64,000 nt of DNA from Streptomyces spiralis (GCF_014654675.1 NZ_BNBC01000025.1:1-64000); one strand, 5' to 3'; positions 17,491 to 26,368 are shown, counted from the stretch's first letter. Made by a program: numbers and translations. Notes: generated from the sequence alone by a model not told the origin.

Positions 17491-17994
17491 TCAGTCGCGG
17501 GCGATCGGGGCCAGGGTCGCTGCTGTCAGCTTGGCCAGGTCCTCCGGGGCCAGTTCGACCTCCAGGCCTCTGCGGCCCGCCGAGACGCAGATGGTGGGGT
17601 GGGCCGTGGCGGAGGCGTCCAGGACCGTGGGGAGTTTCTTGCGCTGGCCGAGAGGGCTGATGCCGCCGCGGACGTAGCCCGTGGTGCGTTCCGCGAGGGC
17701 CGGGTCGGCCATGGCCGCCCGCTTGCCGCCGACCGCCGAGGCCAGGGCCTTGAGGTCCAGCGAGCCCGCGACCGGCACCACGGCCACCGTCAGTGCGCCG
17801 TCGACGTCCGCGACCAGCGTCTTGAACACCCGTTCCGGGGAGACCCCCATCGCCTCGGCCGCCTCCTCGCCGTAGGAGGGGTGGGACGGGTCGTGGTCGT
17901 AGGAGTGGACGGTGTAGTCGACGCCCGCCGCGGTCAGGGCCACCGTCGCGGGCGTCCCCCCGGACTGCTGCTGCTTCTTCGCCTTCTTCGCCAT
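17491..17994 (-). CDS. ybaK: Cys-tRNA(Pro)/Cys-tRNA(Cys) deacylase, YbaK/EbsC family
   Basis: Trans-editing enzyme of 167 aa that hydrolyses Cys mischarged on tRNA(Pro). The YbaK core is clear: VFKTLVADVDG, a conserved Lys in the pocket, GGISPLGQRKKLPTVLD and an ICVSAGRRGLEVELAPEDL ending. The N-terminus is Lys/Gln-rich. ATG 17994 starts the frame. It lies 16 bp downstream of the LON-domain gene on the same strand, so co-transcription is likely. Confidence 0.9.
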   Translation of the reverse strand: MAKKAKKQQQSGGTPATVALTAAGVDYTVHSYDHDPSHPSYGEEAAEAMGVSPERVFKTLVADVDGALTVAVVPVAGSLDLKALASAVGGKRAAMADPALAERTTGYVRGGISPLGQRKKLPTVLDASATAHPTICVSAGRRGLEVELAPEDLAKLTAATLAPIARD

Positions 17995-18010
17995 CCCTGC
18001 CTGTTCTCCC

Positions 18011-18751
18011 TCAGTTGAAGCTCGTCGGGCCGCGCGTCAGGTCCGGCGCCGGCAACGACGGCAGACTACGGATGATCGCCGACTCCGAGCGAAGCAGTTT
18101 CAGCTCGTCACGCAGCCGCGAGGAGGTGTCGGGCGCCTGGAGCAGCCGCTGCTTCGTCGGTGTGTCCAGCACCATCGCAGCCGCCACCAGGTACGACACC
18201 ACGCTCGGCTCGTCCGGCAGCTCCGCCCCCGTGGACAGCGACCGCTCCCGCGCGCCCGCCAGCCGCTTCTGGTACTGCCGGAAGGACCGCAGCACCCCCT
18301 GGGCCAGCGCGCCCGCCTCGTCGCCGGGCTCCTCGGGCAGCTCCTGGAGCTCCGCGGTGAGGAAGGGGCCGGAGGCGTCCACCGACAGCAGCCGTACCCG
18401 GGTCGTGCCGGTCGCCAGCACCTCGAAGGTGCCGTCGGCGCGCTCCCGTATGGTCGCCGCGTCGGCCACGCAGCCCACGCCGTGGAACGCCCTGACCGGG
18501 TCGGGGCCGAAGCCGGCCGCGGGCCCGCGTTCGGGCTGTGCCGTCGGATCGGGCATGCCGGGATCGCTCGGTGCCACCTCGTGGCCGTCGCGGATCGCCA
18601 CGACGGCGAACCGGCGCGGTGCGTCCTCGGGTGTCTTCAGCAGGGCGCGCATCATGGCGCGATAGCGCTCCTCGAAAACGTTCAACGGGAGCACCAGCCC
18701 CGGGAACAGCACCGAGTTCAGCGGGAAGAGGGGGAGCCGGACGGTCGTCAC
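18011..18751 (-). CDS. LON peptidase N-terminal (substrate-binding) domain protein
   Basis: A stand-alone LON-SB domain protein of 246 aa. The start RLPLFPLNSVLFPGLVLPLNVFEERYRAM is the hallmark of the family. There is no ATPase or protease domain, so it is not a Lon protease; related proteins may recognise substrates, but the role is unproven. The C-terminal half is helical. GTG 18751 has TAGGCT 8 nt upstream on the minus strand and no Shine-Dalgarno, so the message is probably leaderless. Confidence 0.85.
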   Translation of the reverse strand: MTTVRLPLFPLNSVLFPGLVLPLNVFEERYRAMMRALLKTPEDAPRRFAVVAIRDGHEVAPSDPGMPDPTAQPERGPAAGFGPDPVRAFHGVGCVADAATIRERADGTFEVLATGTTRVRLLSVDASGPFLTAELQELPEEPGDEAGALAQGVLRSFRQYQKRLAGARERSLSTGAELPDEPSVVSYLVAAAMVLDTPTKQRLLQAPDTSSRLRDELKLLRSESAIIRSLPSLPAPDLTRGPTSFN

Positions 18752-18759
18752 GGCGCAAA

Positions 18760-18765
18760 AGCCTA
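18760..18765 (-). promoter_or_regulatory. -10 element TAGGCT for the leaderless LON-domain gene
   Basis: On the minus strand TAGGCT ends 8 nt before GTG 18751. Confidence 0.5.
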
Positions 18766-18796
18766 ATGGTCGCGTGGGTGGGCCCGTCCGCCGCGC

Positions 18797-19795
18797 TCAC
18801 TTTCGGGGATGCCGGGGCGGCCCGGCGAGCGGTTCCGCGCTCACGTCGGCGCGCAGTTTCAGGAACAGGCCCAGTGGGTCGTCCGACACCCGGTCCCAGG
18901 GGAAGGAGGTGGCGTACGGGCCGATGAGGCGCAGTTGCACACGGGCGTCCTCGCGGCGGTCGAGCCGGATCAGGACGTAGGTGAGCAGGTTGCGGATCTC
19001 CGCCGGCCAAGGCGTGGCCGCGGGGAGCCGGACGGAGAGTCCGATCGCCCGGTCCGCCGCCGCCTCAAGTCGCTCGCGCGGCACCTCGGGCCCGCAGCCG
19101 TCGGTCAGGTAGGAGAAGGCGGCCCGCACGGGCAGGGCCTGCACGAGCGAGTCCGCGGGGGCGTCCTGGGCGGCCAGGTCGGCGAAGTCGAAGCACTCGC
19201 GGTGGGAGCCGTGCCAGGAGGCGGCCAGGTACCGCAGGGCCGCCACATGACAGCCGTAGTGGTGCGGGGCGCGGCGGACCGCGGCCTCCCACAGCTCCTC
19301 GAAGTAGGTGTGCCCGGCGCGGCTGCCACGCGCGTGGTCCAGCGCGACCCGCCACGGCACCGGGTCCCGGCCGTCGGCGCGGGCGGCGGCCGTGATCAGG
19401 GGACTGACCTCGCGCAGCAGCTCGGTCCGGCCCGGCGAGGGCCAGGCGCGGTCCACGGCGAGCTGGGCCGCGACCAGCAGCGCGTCCGGGTCGTGCGGGG
19501 CGGCGGTGCGCCAGGCGTCCAGCCACTCGGCGCGGGAGCGCGCGAACGCGGCCAGCCGCAGCGCGTACCGGTCGCGGTCCTCCCACTCGGCCCGCTCCCG
19601 GGTGGCAGCGAGCAGCGCGGCTGCGGGCCCGTACCTGCCCTGGGCGGCGGCGACCAGCGCCGGACCCAGCCGCTCGTCGGGCGCGTCGAGCAGCACCTCG
19701 TCGTCGGCGGGGAGCTCGGCGACTGGGCGGGACACGGTTCTTGTCATCCGGGTGGGGCGGATGAACGGGGGAAGCAGAGCCATGGTGTCGACCAT
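18797..19795 (-). CDS. Hypothetical helical protein (TPR-like)
   Basis: A 332-aa soluble protein that I cannot place in a named family. It is rich in Ala, Arg and Glu, and its helical pairs look like a TPR/alpha-solenoid (for example LGPALVAAAQGRYGPAAALLAATRER, YALRLAAFARSRAEWLDAWR). A Trp/His-rich stretch, HHYGCHVAALRYLAASWHG, lies in the centre. The start is uncertain: ATG 19795 and ATG 19783 are both in frame and neither has a clear ribosome site. It ends 45 bp from the LON-domain gene start on the same strand. Confidence 0.6.
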   Translation of the reverse strand: MVDTMALLPPFIRPTRMTRTVSRPVAELPADDEVLLDAPDERLGPALVAAAQGRYGPAAALLAATRERAEWEDRDRYALRLAAFARSRAEWLDAWRTAAPHDPDALLVAAQLAVDRAWPSPGRTELLREVSPLITAAARADGRDPVPWRVALDHARGSRAGHTYFEELWEAAVRRAPHHYGCHVAALRYLAASWHGSHRECFDFADLAAQDAPADSLVQALPVRAAFSYLTDGCGPEVPRERLEAAADRAIGLSVRLPAATPWPAEIRNLLTYVLIRLDRREDARVQLRLIGPYATSFPWDRVSDDPLGLFLKLRADVSAEPLAGPPRHPRK

Positions 19796-19948
19796 TGAAA
19801 GTCCGCAGGTCGGGGACGCGCCAGAGGGCCGAGGCAAGCCGGGGAAAGTTGTACGCCGGGCGGTCAAGGTCGAGTAAAAAGATGAGACTTCAACAATATC
19901 CCTCGCGTGCCCCTCGCAGCAGTTCCGGCGGTGCCGGCGGTGGCATCA

Positions 19949-19994
19949 GTGCCAGTAGTGCCGGCAGTGGTACCCGTGCCAGTAGTGCCGGCAG
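19949..19994. repeat. Two tandem 27-bp-spaced repeats GTGCCAGTAGTGCCGGCAG
   Basis: The identical 19-mer occurs at 19949-19967 and 19976-19994, with shorter related pieces (GTGCCGGCGG) just before. It lies just downstream of the membrane gene at 20008-21582. GCCGGC palindromes could form small hairpins and act as a weak terminator. Confidence 0.6.
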
Positions 19995-20007
19995 GCCCCG
20001 CAAGGAC

Positions 20008-21582
20008 CTACCCCCGCCGCAGCAGCCGGGTCGCGCCCGCCGCCACCGTGGTGGCCAGGGTCCAGCCCAGCAGGACCAGCGCCGCCGCCAGCCATTGCCA
20101 GGCGCCGCTCAGCTGCCACTGGCCGGCCTGGCCGAGGTCGACGACCGGCAGCAGCAGGTCCAGCGCGAACAGGGCGGGGTTCCACTGCGGATGCTGGCCG
20201 GGGTTGACCGGGGGGTGGGCGGCGTGCGCGAAGGCGAGCGAGCCAGCCGCCCACAGCACCGCCATCCACACCGCGGCCCGGCCCGGCCGGTACCCGTAGG
20301 CCACCGTGCCGTCCTGGACGTACCCCCAGAGCTTGCCGGCCGGCGGCAGGGTCTCGCGGCGGCGGCGCTGCTTGGCGAGCAGCACCTCGCGTGCGTCCTC
20401 GTCCTCGCCGGCCTCGCGCAGCACCGCGGCCAGCCGCTCGTACGGCTCCGGGTTGTACTCGGCGGTCGCCGCGGCCACCCAGTTCAGCCGCTCGGCCAGC
20501 GGGAACGGGCCGCGCGGCACCAGGTTGCCGTAGACGAAGCCGCCCATGTGCAGACCGCCCGGACCGGGCCAGCTGGTCGCCCGGTCGACGAGGGTGACGA
20601 TCCGCGCGCCGGACAGCAGCACCTGGCCGCGCTGCGGCCGCTCCCCGAGGAAGCGCAGCTCGGGGGCCTGTATCCGGCGCAGCGACAGCACCTGGTCGTC
20701 GGTGAAGGTGAACCGGGCCCGGTCCAGGTCGACCGCGTCGCCGAACCGCCCGTCGTCCAGCCGCACCCCGCCCTGGCTCTCGAAGTCCTCGATCCGCGTC
20801 CCGCGCGCCGGGGTCACCCCGCTCGGCGCGCTGCCGACCCCGGCCGGCGTGAGGTACAGCGTGCGCTCCACGGTCAGCTGCGGCGCGTTCAGCGCCCACG
20901 GCGTGTACGGGCTGGCGAGTTTCGCACCGCGCAGGCTCAGCGACACGCCGATCTTCGCGCCGCGCAGGCTGATCTCGCCGTGCGACCGGAGCAGCTCCGC
21001 CTGGAGGTCCTGGCCCACCGTCATCCCGTCCGCGGAGATCGACCGGCCGGTGCGGTCGCGGTGCACGGTCGCCTGGTTGAGCAGCAGGTCCGTGCCGATG
21101 TGCGCGTCGGTGAGCCGTATGCCGCCCAGGAAGCGGCAGCGGGGTAAGTGCAGGTCGCCCTCGGTGCGCACCCGGGCCGCCTCCAGCCGGGGCACCGAGC
21201 AGTCCACCAGCCGCACGGTCGTGAAGTGCGCCTCCGGCAGCCGTACCTCCTGCTCGAACCGGCAGCCCTTCAGCTCCACGTACGGGACCACGGTGCCCCC
21301 GGACAGGTCCACGGTCCCCGCGATCCGCAGTCCGGTCAGCTTCAGGGACGACACCCGCCCGGCGAGCGCGGGCGGGCCGTCCAGCAGCAGCCAGCACACG
21401 ACCCGCGCCCGGACCGTCCGCTCGGGCCCCCAGGGCTGCCCGCCGTGCGGATCGTCCACCGCCGCGTCCCCGCTGCGCAGGTCGTACACGCTGCCGTTGC
21501 GGAAGGCCTGCCACATCCCGGCCTCGACATCGGTCAGGTCGTCCGGCAGGTCCCCGGCCCGGCTGCCGGTCCCCTCGGTCAC
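20008..21582 (-). CDS. Membrane protein with a pentapeptide-like beta-helix domain
   Basis: A 524-aa protein. About 300 central residues form a degenerate repeat of short beta strands, with patterns such as ISLRGAKIGVSLSLRGAKL, VDLSGGTV and LLLNQATV at regular spacing, as in pentapeptide-repeat or right-handed beta-helix proteins. The C-terminus has two or three hydrophobic helices (about 430-520). Relatives are often annotated membrane-associated oxidoreductase, but no cofactor motif is visible, so that name is not supported. GTG 21582 follows a GGAAG-type ribosome site; an upstream TTG is also in frame. Role unknown. Confidence 0.72.
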   Translation of the reverse strand: MTEGTGSRAGDLPDDLTDVEAGMWQAFRNGSVYDLRSGDAAVDDPHGGQPWGPERTVRARVVCWLLLDGPPALAGRVSSLKLTGLRIAGTVDLSGGTVVPYVELKGCRFEQEVRLPEAHFTTVRLVDCSVPRLEAARVRTEGDLHLPRCRFLGGIRLTDAHIGTDLLLNQATVHRDRTGRSISADGMTVGQDLQAELLRSHGEISLRGAKIGVSLSLRGAKLASPYTPWALNAPQLTVERTLYLTPAGVGSAPSGVTPARGTRIEDFESQGGVRLDDGRFGDAVDLDRARFTFTDDQVLSLRRIQAPELRFLGERPQRGQVLLSGARIVTLVDRATSWPGPGGLHMGGFVYGNLVPRGPFPLAERLNWVAAATAEYNPEPYERLAAVLREAGEDEDAREVLLAKQRRRRETLPPAGKLWGYVQDGTVAYGYRPGRAAVWMAVLWAAGSLAFAHAAHPPVNPGQHPQWNPALFALDLLLPVVDLGQAGQWQLSGAWQWLAAALVLLGWTLATTVAAGATRLLRRG

Positions 21583-21729
21583 GGATCTTCCCTTCTTCCC
21601 CAACTACTCGCGGGTTCGGTCGGTTCGTACAACCGGTGATGCCCGTTGTGTGACGATCTGAACGCGCAAAGTGAATGGAGTCTTCCGCACCGATGGCGGA
21701 CCCCCGGACACCGCGATCCGGGTGGTTCT

Positions 21730-21746
21730 GTATCAGCCATTGATAC
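21730..21746. promoter_or_regulatory. Inverted repeat GTATCA-N5-TGATAC upstream of hisD
   Basis: The 6-bp arms are separated by 5 nt and centred about 50 bp before the hisD start. It is well placed for a regulator of the his operon, but no factor can be named from sequence. Confidence 0.4.
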
Positions 21747-21774
21747 GGGCGGACGGTGCTCGTGTGCGGTCTGA

Positions 21775-21780
21775 GAGAAT
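21775..21780 (+). promoter_or_regulatory. -10-like GAGAAT for leaderless hisD
   Basis: GAGAAT ends 7 nt before GTG 21788. No Shine-Dalgarno is present. Confidence 0.45.
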
Positions 21781-21787
21781 TGGAACC

Positions 21788-23113
21788 GTGATCTCCCGAA
21801 TCGATCTGCGCGGCGACGCCCTTCCCGAGGGCCCCGCCCTGCGCGACCTGCTGCCCCGAGCCGACTTCGACGTCGCGGCCGCCCTGGAGAAGGTGCGCCC
21901 GATCTGCGAGGCCGTGCATCATCGTGGCGACGCGGCACTGATCGACTTCGCCGAGAAGTTCGACGGCGTACGGCTGGAATCCGTCCGGGTCCCGGTCCAG
22001 GCCCTCAAGGACGCGCTGGAGCAGCTGGACCCCGCCGTGCGCGCCGCCCTGGAGGAGTCCATCCACCGCGCCCGCCTGGTCCACCGCGAGCAGCGCCGCA
22101 CCACCCACACCACCCAGGTCGTGCCCGGCGGCACGGTGACCGAGAAGTGGGTGCCGGTGGAGCGCGTCGGGCTGTACGCGCCCGGCGGCCGCTCGGTCTA
22201 CCCCTCCTCCGTGGTCATGAACGTCGTACCCGCCCAGGAGGCCGGCGTTCCGTCCATCGCGCTCGCCTCCCCGGCCCAGGCCGAGTTCGGCGGCCTGCCG
22301 CACCCGACGATCCTCGCCGCCTGCGCCCTGCTCGGCGTCGACGAGGTGTACGCCGCCGGCGGCGCCACCGCCGTGGCGATGTTCGCCCACGGCACCGAGT
22401 CCTGCCCGCCCGCGAACATGGTCACCGGCCCCGGCAACATCTGGGTCGCCGCCGCCAAGCGGTACTTCACCGGCAAGATCGGCATCGACGCGGAGGCCGG
22501 CCCCACCGAGATCGCCGTCCTCGCCGACGCCACGGCCGACCCGGTGCACGTCGCCTCCGACCTGATCAGCCAGGCCGAGCACGACCCGCTGGCCGCCGCC
22601 GTCCTCGTCACCGACTCCGTCGAGCTCGCGGACGCGGTGGCCAAGGAGCTGGAGCCCCAGGTCGCGGCCACCAAGCACATCGAGGACCGGATCCGCCCGG
22701 CCCTGTCCGGCAAGCAGTCCGCGATCGTCCTGGTCGACGGCATCGACGAGGGCCTGCGCGTGGTCGACGCCTACGGCGCGGAGCACCTGGAGATCCAGAC
22801 GGCCGACGCGGCGGCGGTCGCCGACCGCGTCCGCAACGCCGGCGCGATCTTCATCGGCCCCTGGGCGCCGGTCTCCCTCGGCGACTACGCGGCCGGCTCC
22901 AACCATGTGCTGCCCACCGGCGGCTGCGCCTGCCACTCCTCCGGCCTGTCCGTGCAGTCCTTCCTGCGCGGCATCCACATCGTCGACTACACCAAGGACG
23001 CCCTCGCCGAGGTCGCGCACCACGTGGTGACGCTGGCGGAGGCCGAGGACCTGCCCGCGCACGGCGCGGCGATCAAGGCGAGGTTCGGCTGGAAGGTGCC
23101 CGAGAGCAAGTGA
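21788..23113 (+). CDS. hisD: Histidinol dehydrogenase
   Basis: Catalyses the last two steps of histidine synthesis, L-histidinol to L-histidine with two NAD+. The 441-aa protein has the full family pattern: VERVGLYAPGG, GPGNIWVAAAKRY, GPTEIAVLAD, the Zn ligands in SQAEHDP and GSNHVLPTGG, and EHLEIQ. GTG 21788 is chosen because it begins the conserved N-terminus and has GAGAAT 7 nt upstream. First gene of the his operon; its stop overlaps the hisC start as GTGA. Confidence 0.97.
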   Translation: MISRIDLRGDALPEGPALRDLLPRADFDVAAALEKVRPICEAVHHRGDAALIDFAEKFDGVRLESVRVPVQALKDALEQLDPAVRAALEESIHRARLVHREQRRTTHTTQVVPGGTVTEKWVPVERVGLYAPGGRSVYPSSVVMNVVPAQEAGVPSIALASPAQAEFGGLPHPTILAACALLGVDEVYAAGGATAVAMFAHGTESCPPANMVTGPGNIWVAAAKRYFTGKIGIDAEAGPTEIAVLADATADPVHVASDLISQAEHDPLAAAVLVTDSVELADAVAKELEPQVAATKHIEDRIRPALSGKQSAIVLVDGIDEGLRVVDAYGAEHLEIQTADAAAVADRVRNAGAIFIGPWAPVSLGDYAAGSNHVLPTGGCACHSSGLSVQSFLRGIHIVDYTKDALAEVAHHVVTLAEAEDLPAHGAAIKARFGWKVPESK

Positions 23114-24228
23114 GCGACGTGAGGATCGACGATCTTCCCGTACGGGACGAACTGCGCGGCAAGTCCCCCTACGGCGCGCCCCAACTGGACGTCCCCGTAC
23201 GGCTGAACACCAACGAGAACCCCTATCCGCTGCCCGAGCCGCTCGTCGAGCGGATCACGGAGCGGGTGCGCGAGGCGGCCCGCGGCCTGAACCGCTACCC
23301 GGACCGGGACGCGGTCGAGCTGCGCACCGAGCTCGCCAAGTACCTGACGAAGACCGGCGGCCACCCGGTCGGCGTGGAGAACGTCTGGGCGGCCAACGGC
23401 TCCAACGAGGTCATCCAGCAGCTGCTGCAGGCCTTCGGCGGTCCCGGCCGCACCGCGATCGGCTTCGAGCCGTCGTACTCGATGCACGCGCTCATCGCGC
23501 GCGGCACCGGCACCGGCTGGATCTCCGGGCCCCGCAACGAGGACTTCACGATCGACCTCGCCGCCGCCGAGAAGGCGATCGCCGAGCGCAAGCCGGACGT
23601 CGTCTTCATCACCACCCCCAACAACCCCACCGGCAACGCGGTCGCGCCCGAGACGGTCCTCGCCCTGTACGAGGCCGCCCAGGCGGCGAAGCCGTCCATG
23701 GTGATCGTCGACGAGGCGTACATCGAGTTCAGCCACGGCGCCTCGCTGTTGCCGCTGCTTCAGGGCCGGCCGCACCTGGTGATCTCGCGCACCATGTCGA
23801 AGGCGTTCGGCGCCGCCGGCCTGCGCCTGGGCTATCTCGCCGCGCACCCGGCGGTCGTGGACGCCGTCCAGCTGGTCCGGCTGCCCTACCACCTGTCGGC
23901 GATCACCCAGGTCACCGCGCTGGCCGCGCTCGAACACACCGACACGCTGCTGAAGTATGTCGAGCAGCTCAAGAGCGAGCGCGACCGGCTGGTCGGCGAG
24001 CTGCGGGCGATCGGCTACGACGTCACGGAGTCGGACGCGAACTTCATCCAGTTCGGCCGGTTCGCCGACGCCCACGAGGCCTGGCGCAAGATCCTCGACC
24101 GGGGCGTCCTCGTCCGGGACAACGGCGTACCGGGATGGCTGCGGGTGACGGCCGGGACCCCGGCGGAGAACGACGCGTTCCTCGATGCGGTGCGCGATCT
24201 GAAGAAGGAACAGGAGCAGAGCGGATGA
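23110..24228 (+). CDS. hisC: Histidinol-phosphate aminotransferase
   Basis: PLP enzyme of 372 aa that transfers an amino group from glutamate to imidazole acetol phosphate. Class I/II aminotransferase motifs are present: LNTNENPYPLP, PNNPTG, VDEAYIEF and the PLP lysine Lys231 in SRTMSKAFG, followed by GLRLGYL. GTG 23110 overlaps the hisD stop by 4 nt, so translation is probably coupled. The 3' end overlaps hisB in the same way. Confidence 0.96.
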   Translation: MSDVRIDDLPVRDELRGKSPYGAPQLDVPVRLNTNENPYPLPEPLVERITERVREAARGLNRYPDRDAVELRTELAKYLTKTGGHPVGVENVWAANGSNEVIQQLLQAFGGPGRTAIGFEPSYSMHALIARGTGTGWISGPRNEDFTIDLAAAEKAIAERKPDVVFITTPNNPTGNAVAPETVLALYEAAQAAKPSMVIVDEAYIEFSHGASLLPLLQGRPHLVISRTMSKAFGAAGLRLGYLAAHPAVVDAVQLVRLPYHLSAITQVTALAALEHTDTLLKYVEQLKSERDRLVGELRAIGYDVTESDANFIQFGRFADAHEAWRKILDRGVLVRDNGVPGWLRVTAGTPAENDAFLDAVRDLKKEQEQSG

Positions 24229-24818
24229 GCCGCATCGGGCGCGTGGAGCGCACCACCAAGGAGACCTCCGTCCTGGTCGAGATCGACCTCGACGGCACCG
24301 GCAAGACCGACATCGCCACCGGCGTCGGTTTCTACGACCACATGCTCGACCAGCTCGGCCGGCACGGTCTGTTCGACCTGACCGTGAAGACCGACGGCGA
24401 CCTGCACATCGACTCCCACCACACCATCGAGGACACCGCCCTCGCGCTGGGCGCCGCCTTCAAGCAGGCGCTCGGCGACAAGGTGGGCATCTACCGCTTC
24501 GGCAACTGCACGGTCCCGCTGGACGAGTCCCTCGCCCAGGTCACCGTCGACCTCTCCGGCCGTCCGTACCTGGTGCACACCGAGCCGGAGAACATGGCGC
24601 CGATGATCGGCGAGTACGACACGACCATGACCCGGCACATCCTGGAGTCCTTCGTCGCCCAGGCACAGATCGCCCTCCACGTGCACGTGCCCTACGGGCG
24701 CAACGCGCACCACATCGTGGAGTGCCAGTTCAAGGCCCTCGCCCGGGCGCTGCGGTACGCCTCCGAGCGGGACCCGCGCGCGGCCGGCATCCTCCCGTCC
24801 ACGAAGGGCGCGCTGTAG
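24225..24818 (+). CDS. hisB: Imidazoleglycerol-phosphate dehydratase
   Basis: Monofunctional HisB of 197 aa that removes water from imidazoleglycerol phosphate. The Mn-binding motifs are DSHHTIEDTALALG and NAHHIVECQFKALARALR, with a third His in FYDHMLDQLGRHG. There is no phosphatase domain, so histidinol phosphatase must be a separate gene. ATG 24225 overlaps the hisC stop as ATGA. A 54-aa membrane protein gene follows within 3 nt. Confidence 0.97.
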   Translation: MSRIGRVERTTKETSVLVEIDLDGTGKTDIATGVGFYDHMLDQLGRHGLFDLTVKTDGDLHIDSHHTIEDTALALGAAFKQALGDKVGIYRFGNCTVPLDESLAQVTVDLSGRPYLVHTEPENMAPMIGEYDTTMTRHILESFVAQAQIALHVHVPYGRNAHHIVECQFKALARALRYASERDPRAAGILPSTKGAL

Positions 24819-24821
24819 AGC

Positions 24822-24986
24822 ATGAACGGCCTGTCCACCATCCTGATCGTCGTCGGCCTCTTCCTGGTCGGCGGCATCGTCTCCTTCGTCAAGCAGCAGA
24901 TGCCGAGGAGCCTGATCGTGCTCCTGTCCATCGGCGCCGCGATGTGCCTCGTGGCGGGCGTGATGCGGCTGGAGGTGTGGAGCTGA
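24822..24986 (+). CDS. 54-aa membrane protein inside the his operon, unknown function
   Basis: The frame encodes 54 residues with two hydrophobic helices (about residues 4-22 and 32-48) separated by a short basic loop, VKQQMPRS. It begins 3 nt after the hisB stop and its TGA overlaps the hisH ATG by one base, so it is translated as part of the operon. No histidine enzyme looks like this. A tiny integral membrane protein may anchor or regulate something, but no role can be assigned. Confidence 0.78.
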   Translation: MNGLSTILIVVGLFLVGGIVSFVKQQMPRSLIVLLSIGAAMCLVAGVMRLEVWS

Positions 24987-25627
24987 TGAGCAGCCCGAAG
25001 AAGGTCGTCGTCTTCGACTACGGCTTCGGGAACGTCCGCTCCGCCGAGCGCGCCCTGGCCCGCACCGGCGCCGAGGTCGAGATCACCCGTGACTTCGACG
25101 CGGCGATGAACGCCGACGGCCTGCTGGTGCCGGGCGTCGGCGCCTTCGCCGCCTGCATGCGCGGCCTGAAGGAGGCCCGCGGCGACTGGGTCATCGACCG
25201 CCGGCTGTCCGGCGGACGCCCGGTCATGGGCATCTGCGTCGGCATGCAGATCCTCTTCGCGCGTGGCATCGAGCACGGCGTGGAGGCCGAGGGCCTGGAC
25301 GAGTGGCCCGGCACCGTCGGGCCCCTGGCGGCCGACGTGGTGCCTCACATGGGCTGGAACACCGTCGACGCGCCGGCTGACTCGGAGCTGTTCGCCGGCG
25401 TGGACACCGACGCCCGCTTCTACTTCGTGCACTCCTACGCCGTCCACGACTGGCAGCTCGAGACGACCAACCCGGCGATGCACCCGCCCAAGGTCACCTG
25501 GGCCACGCACGGCAAGCCCTTCGTGGCGGCCGTGGAGAACGGCGCCCTGTGGGCCACCCAGTTCCACCCCGAGAAGTCCGGCGACGCCGGAGCGCAGCTG
25601 CTGAACAACTGGATCGGAACCCTGTGA
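24986..25627 (+). CDS. hisH: Imidazole glycerol phosphate synthase, glutaminase subunit
   Basis: Class I glutamine amidotransferase of 213 aa that supplies ammonia to HisF. The nucleophile is Cys84 in MGICVGMQIL, and the His-Glu pair lies in QFHPEKSG near the C-terminus. ATG 24986 overlaps the stop of the 54-aa gene by one base, and the hisH stop overlaps the priA ATG by one base. It works as a complex with HisF, encoded 1.2 kb downstream. Confidence 0.97.
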   Translation: MSSPKKVVVFDYGFGNVRSAERALARTGAEVEITRDFDAAMNADGLLVPGVGAFAACMRGLKEARGDWVIDRRLSGGRPVMGICVGMQILFARGIEHGVEAEGLDEWPGTVGPLAADVVPHMGWNTVDAPADSELFAGVDTDARFYFVHSYAVHDWQLETTNPAMHPPKVTWATHGKPFVAAVENGALWATQFHPEKSGDAGAQLLNNWIGTL

Positions 25628-26352
25628 TGGCTTCGAAGCTCGAACTCCTCCCCGCCGTCGACGTCCGGGACGGCCAGGCCGTCCGTCTGGTGCACGGCGA
25701 GTCCGGGACCGAGACGTCCTACGGCTCCCCGCTGGAGGCCGCCCTCGCCTGGCAGCGGTCGGGCGCGGAGTGGCTGCACCTGGTCGACCTGGACGCCGCG
25801 TTCGGCACCGGCGATAACCGCGCGCTGATCGCCGAGGTCGCCAAGGCGATGGACATCAAGGTGGAGCTGTCCGGCGGCATCCGCGACGACGACACCCTCG
25901 CCGCCGCCCTGGCCACCGGCTGCACCCGCGTCAACCTCGGCACGGCCGCCCTGGAGACCCCCGAGTGGGTCGCCAAGGTCATCGCCGAGCACGGCGACAA
26001 GATCGCGGTCGGCCTGGACGTCCGCGGCACCACCCTGCGCGGCCGCGGCTGGACCCGCGACGGCGGCGACCTGTACGAGACGCTGGACCGCCTCAACAAG
26101 GAGGGCTGCGCCCGCTACGTCGTCACCGACATCGCCAAGGACGGCACGCTGCAGGGCCCCAACCTGGAGCTTCTCAAGAACGTCTGCGCGGCGACCGACC
26201 GCCCCGTGGTGGCCTCGGGCGGCGTCTCGTCCCTGGACGACCTGCGGGCCATCGCCGACCTCGTCCCGCTCGGTGTCGAGGGCGCCATCGTCGGGAAGGC
26301 CCTGTACGCGAAGGCGTTCACTCTGGAAGAGGCCCTGGAGGCTGCATCTTGA
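25627..26352 (+). CDS. priA: Bifunctional phosphoribosyl isomerase A (HisA/TrpF)
   Basis: A (beta/alpha)8-barrel isomerase of 241 aa. The two catalytic aspartates appear as Asp12 in LLPAVDVRDG and Asp131 in VGLDVRG; phosphate-binding loops such as VASGGVSSLDDL are in place. In Streptomyces and Mycobacterium this enzyme (PriA) acts in both the histidine and tryptophan pathways. The window has trpC, trpB and trpA but no trpF, which fits the dual role. ATG 25627 overlaps the hisH stop. Confidence 0.95.
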   Translation: MASKLELLPAVDVRDGQAVRLVHGESGTETSYGSPLEAALAWQRSGAEWLHLVDLDAAFGTGDNRALIAEVAKAMDIKVELSGGIRDDDTLAAALATGCTRVNLGTAALETPEWVAKVIAEHGDKIAVGLDVRGTTLRGRGWTRDGGDLYETLDRLNKEGCARYVVTDIAKDGTLQGPNLELLKNVCAATDRPVVASGGVSSLDDLRAIADLVPLGVEGAIVGKALYAKAFTLEEALEAAS

Positions 26353-26368
26353 AAAAGGACACAGTGTC

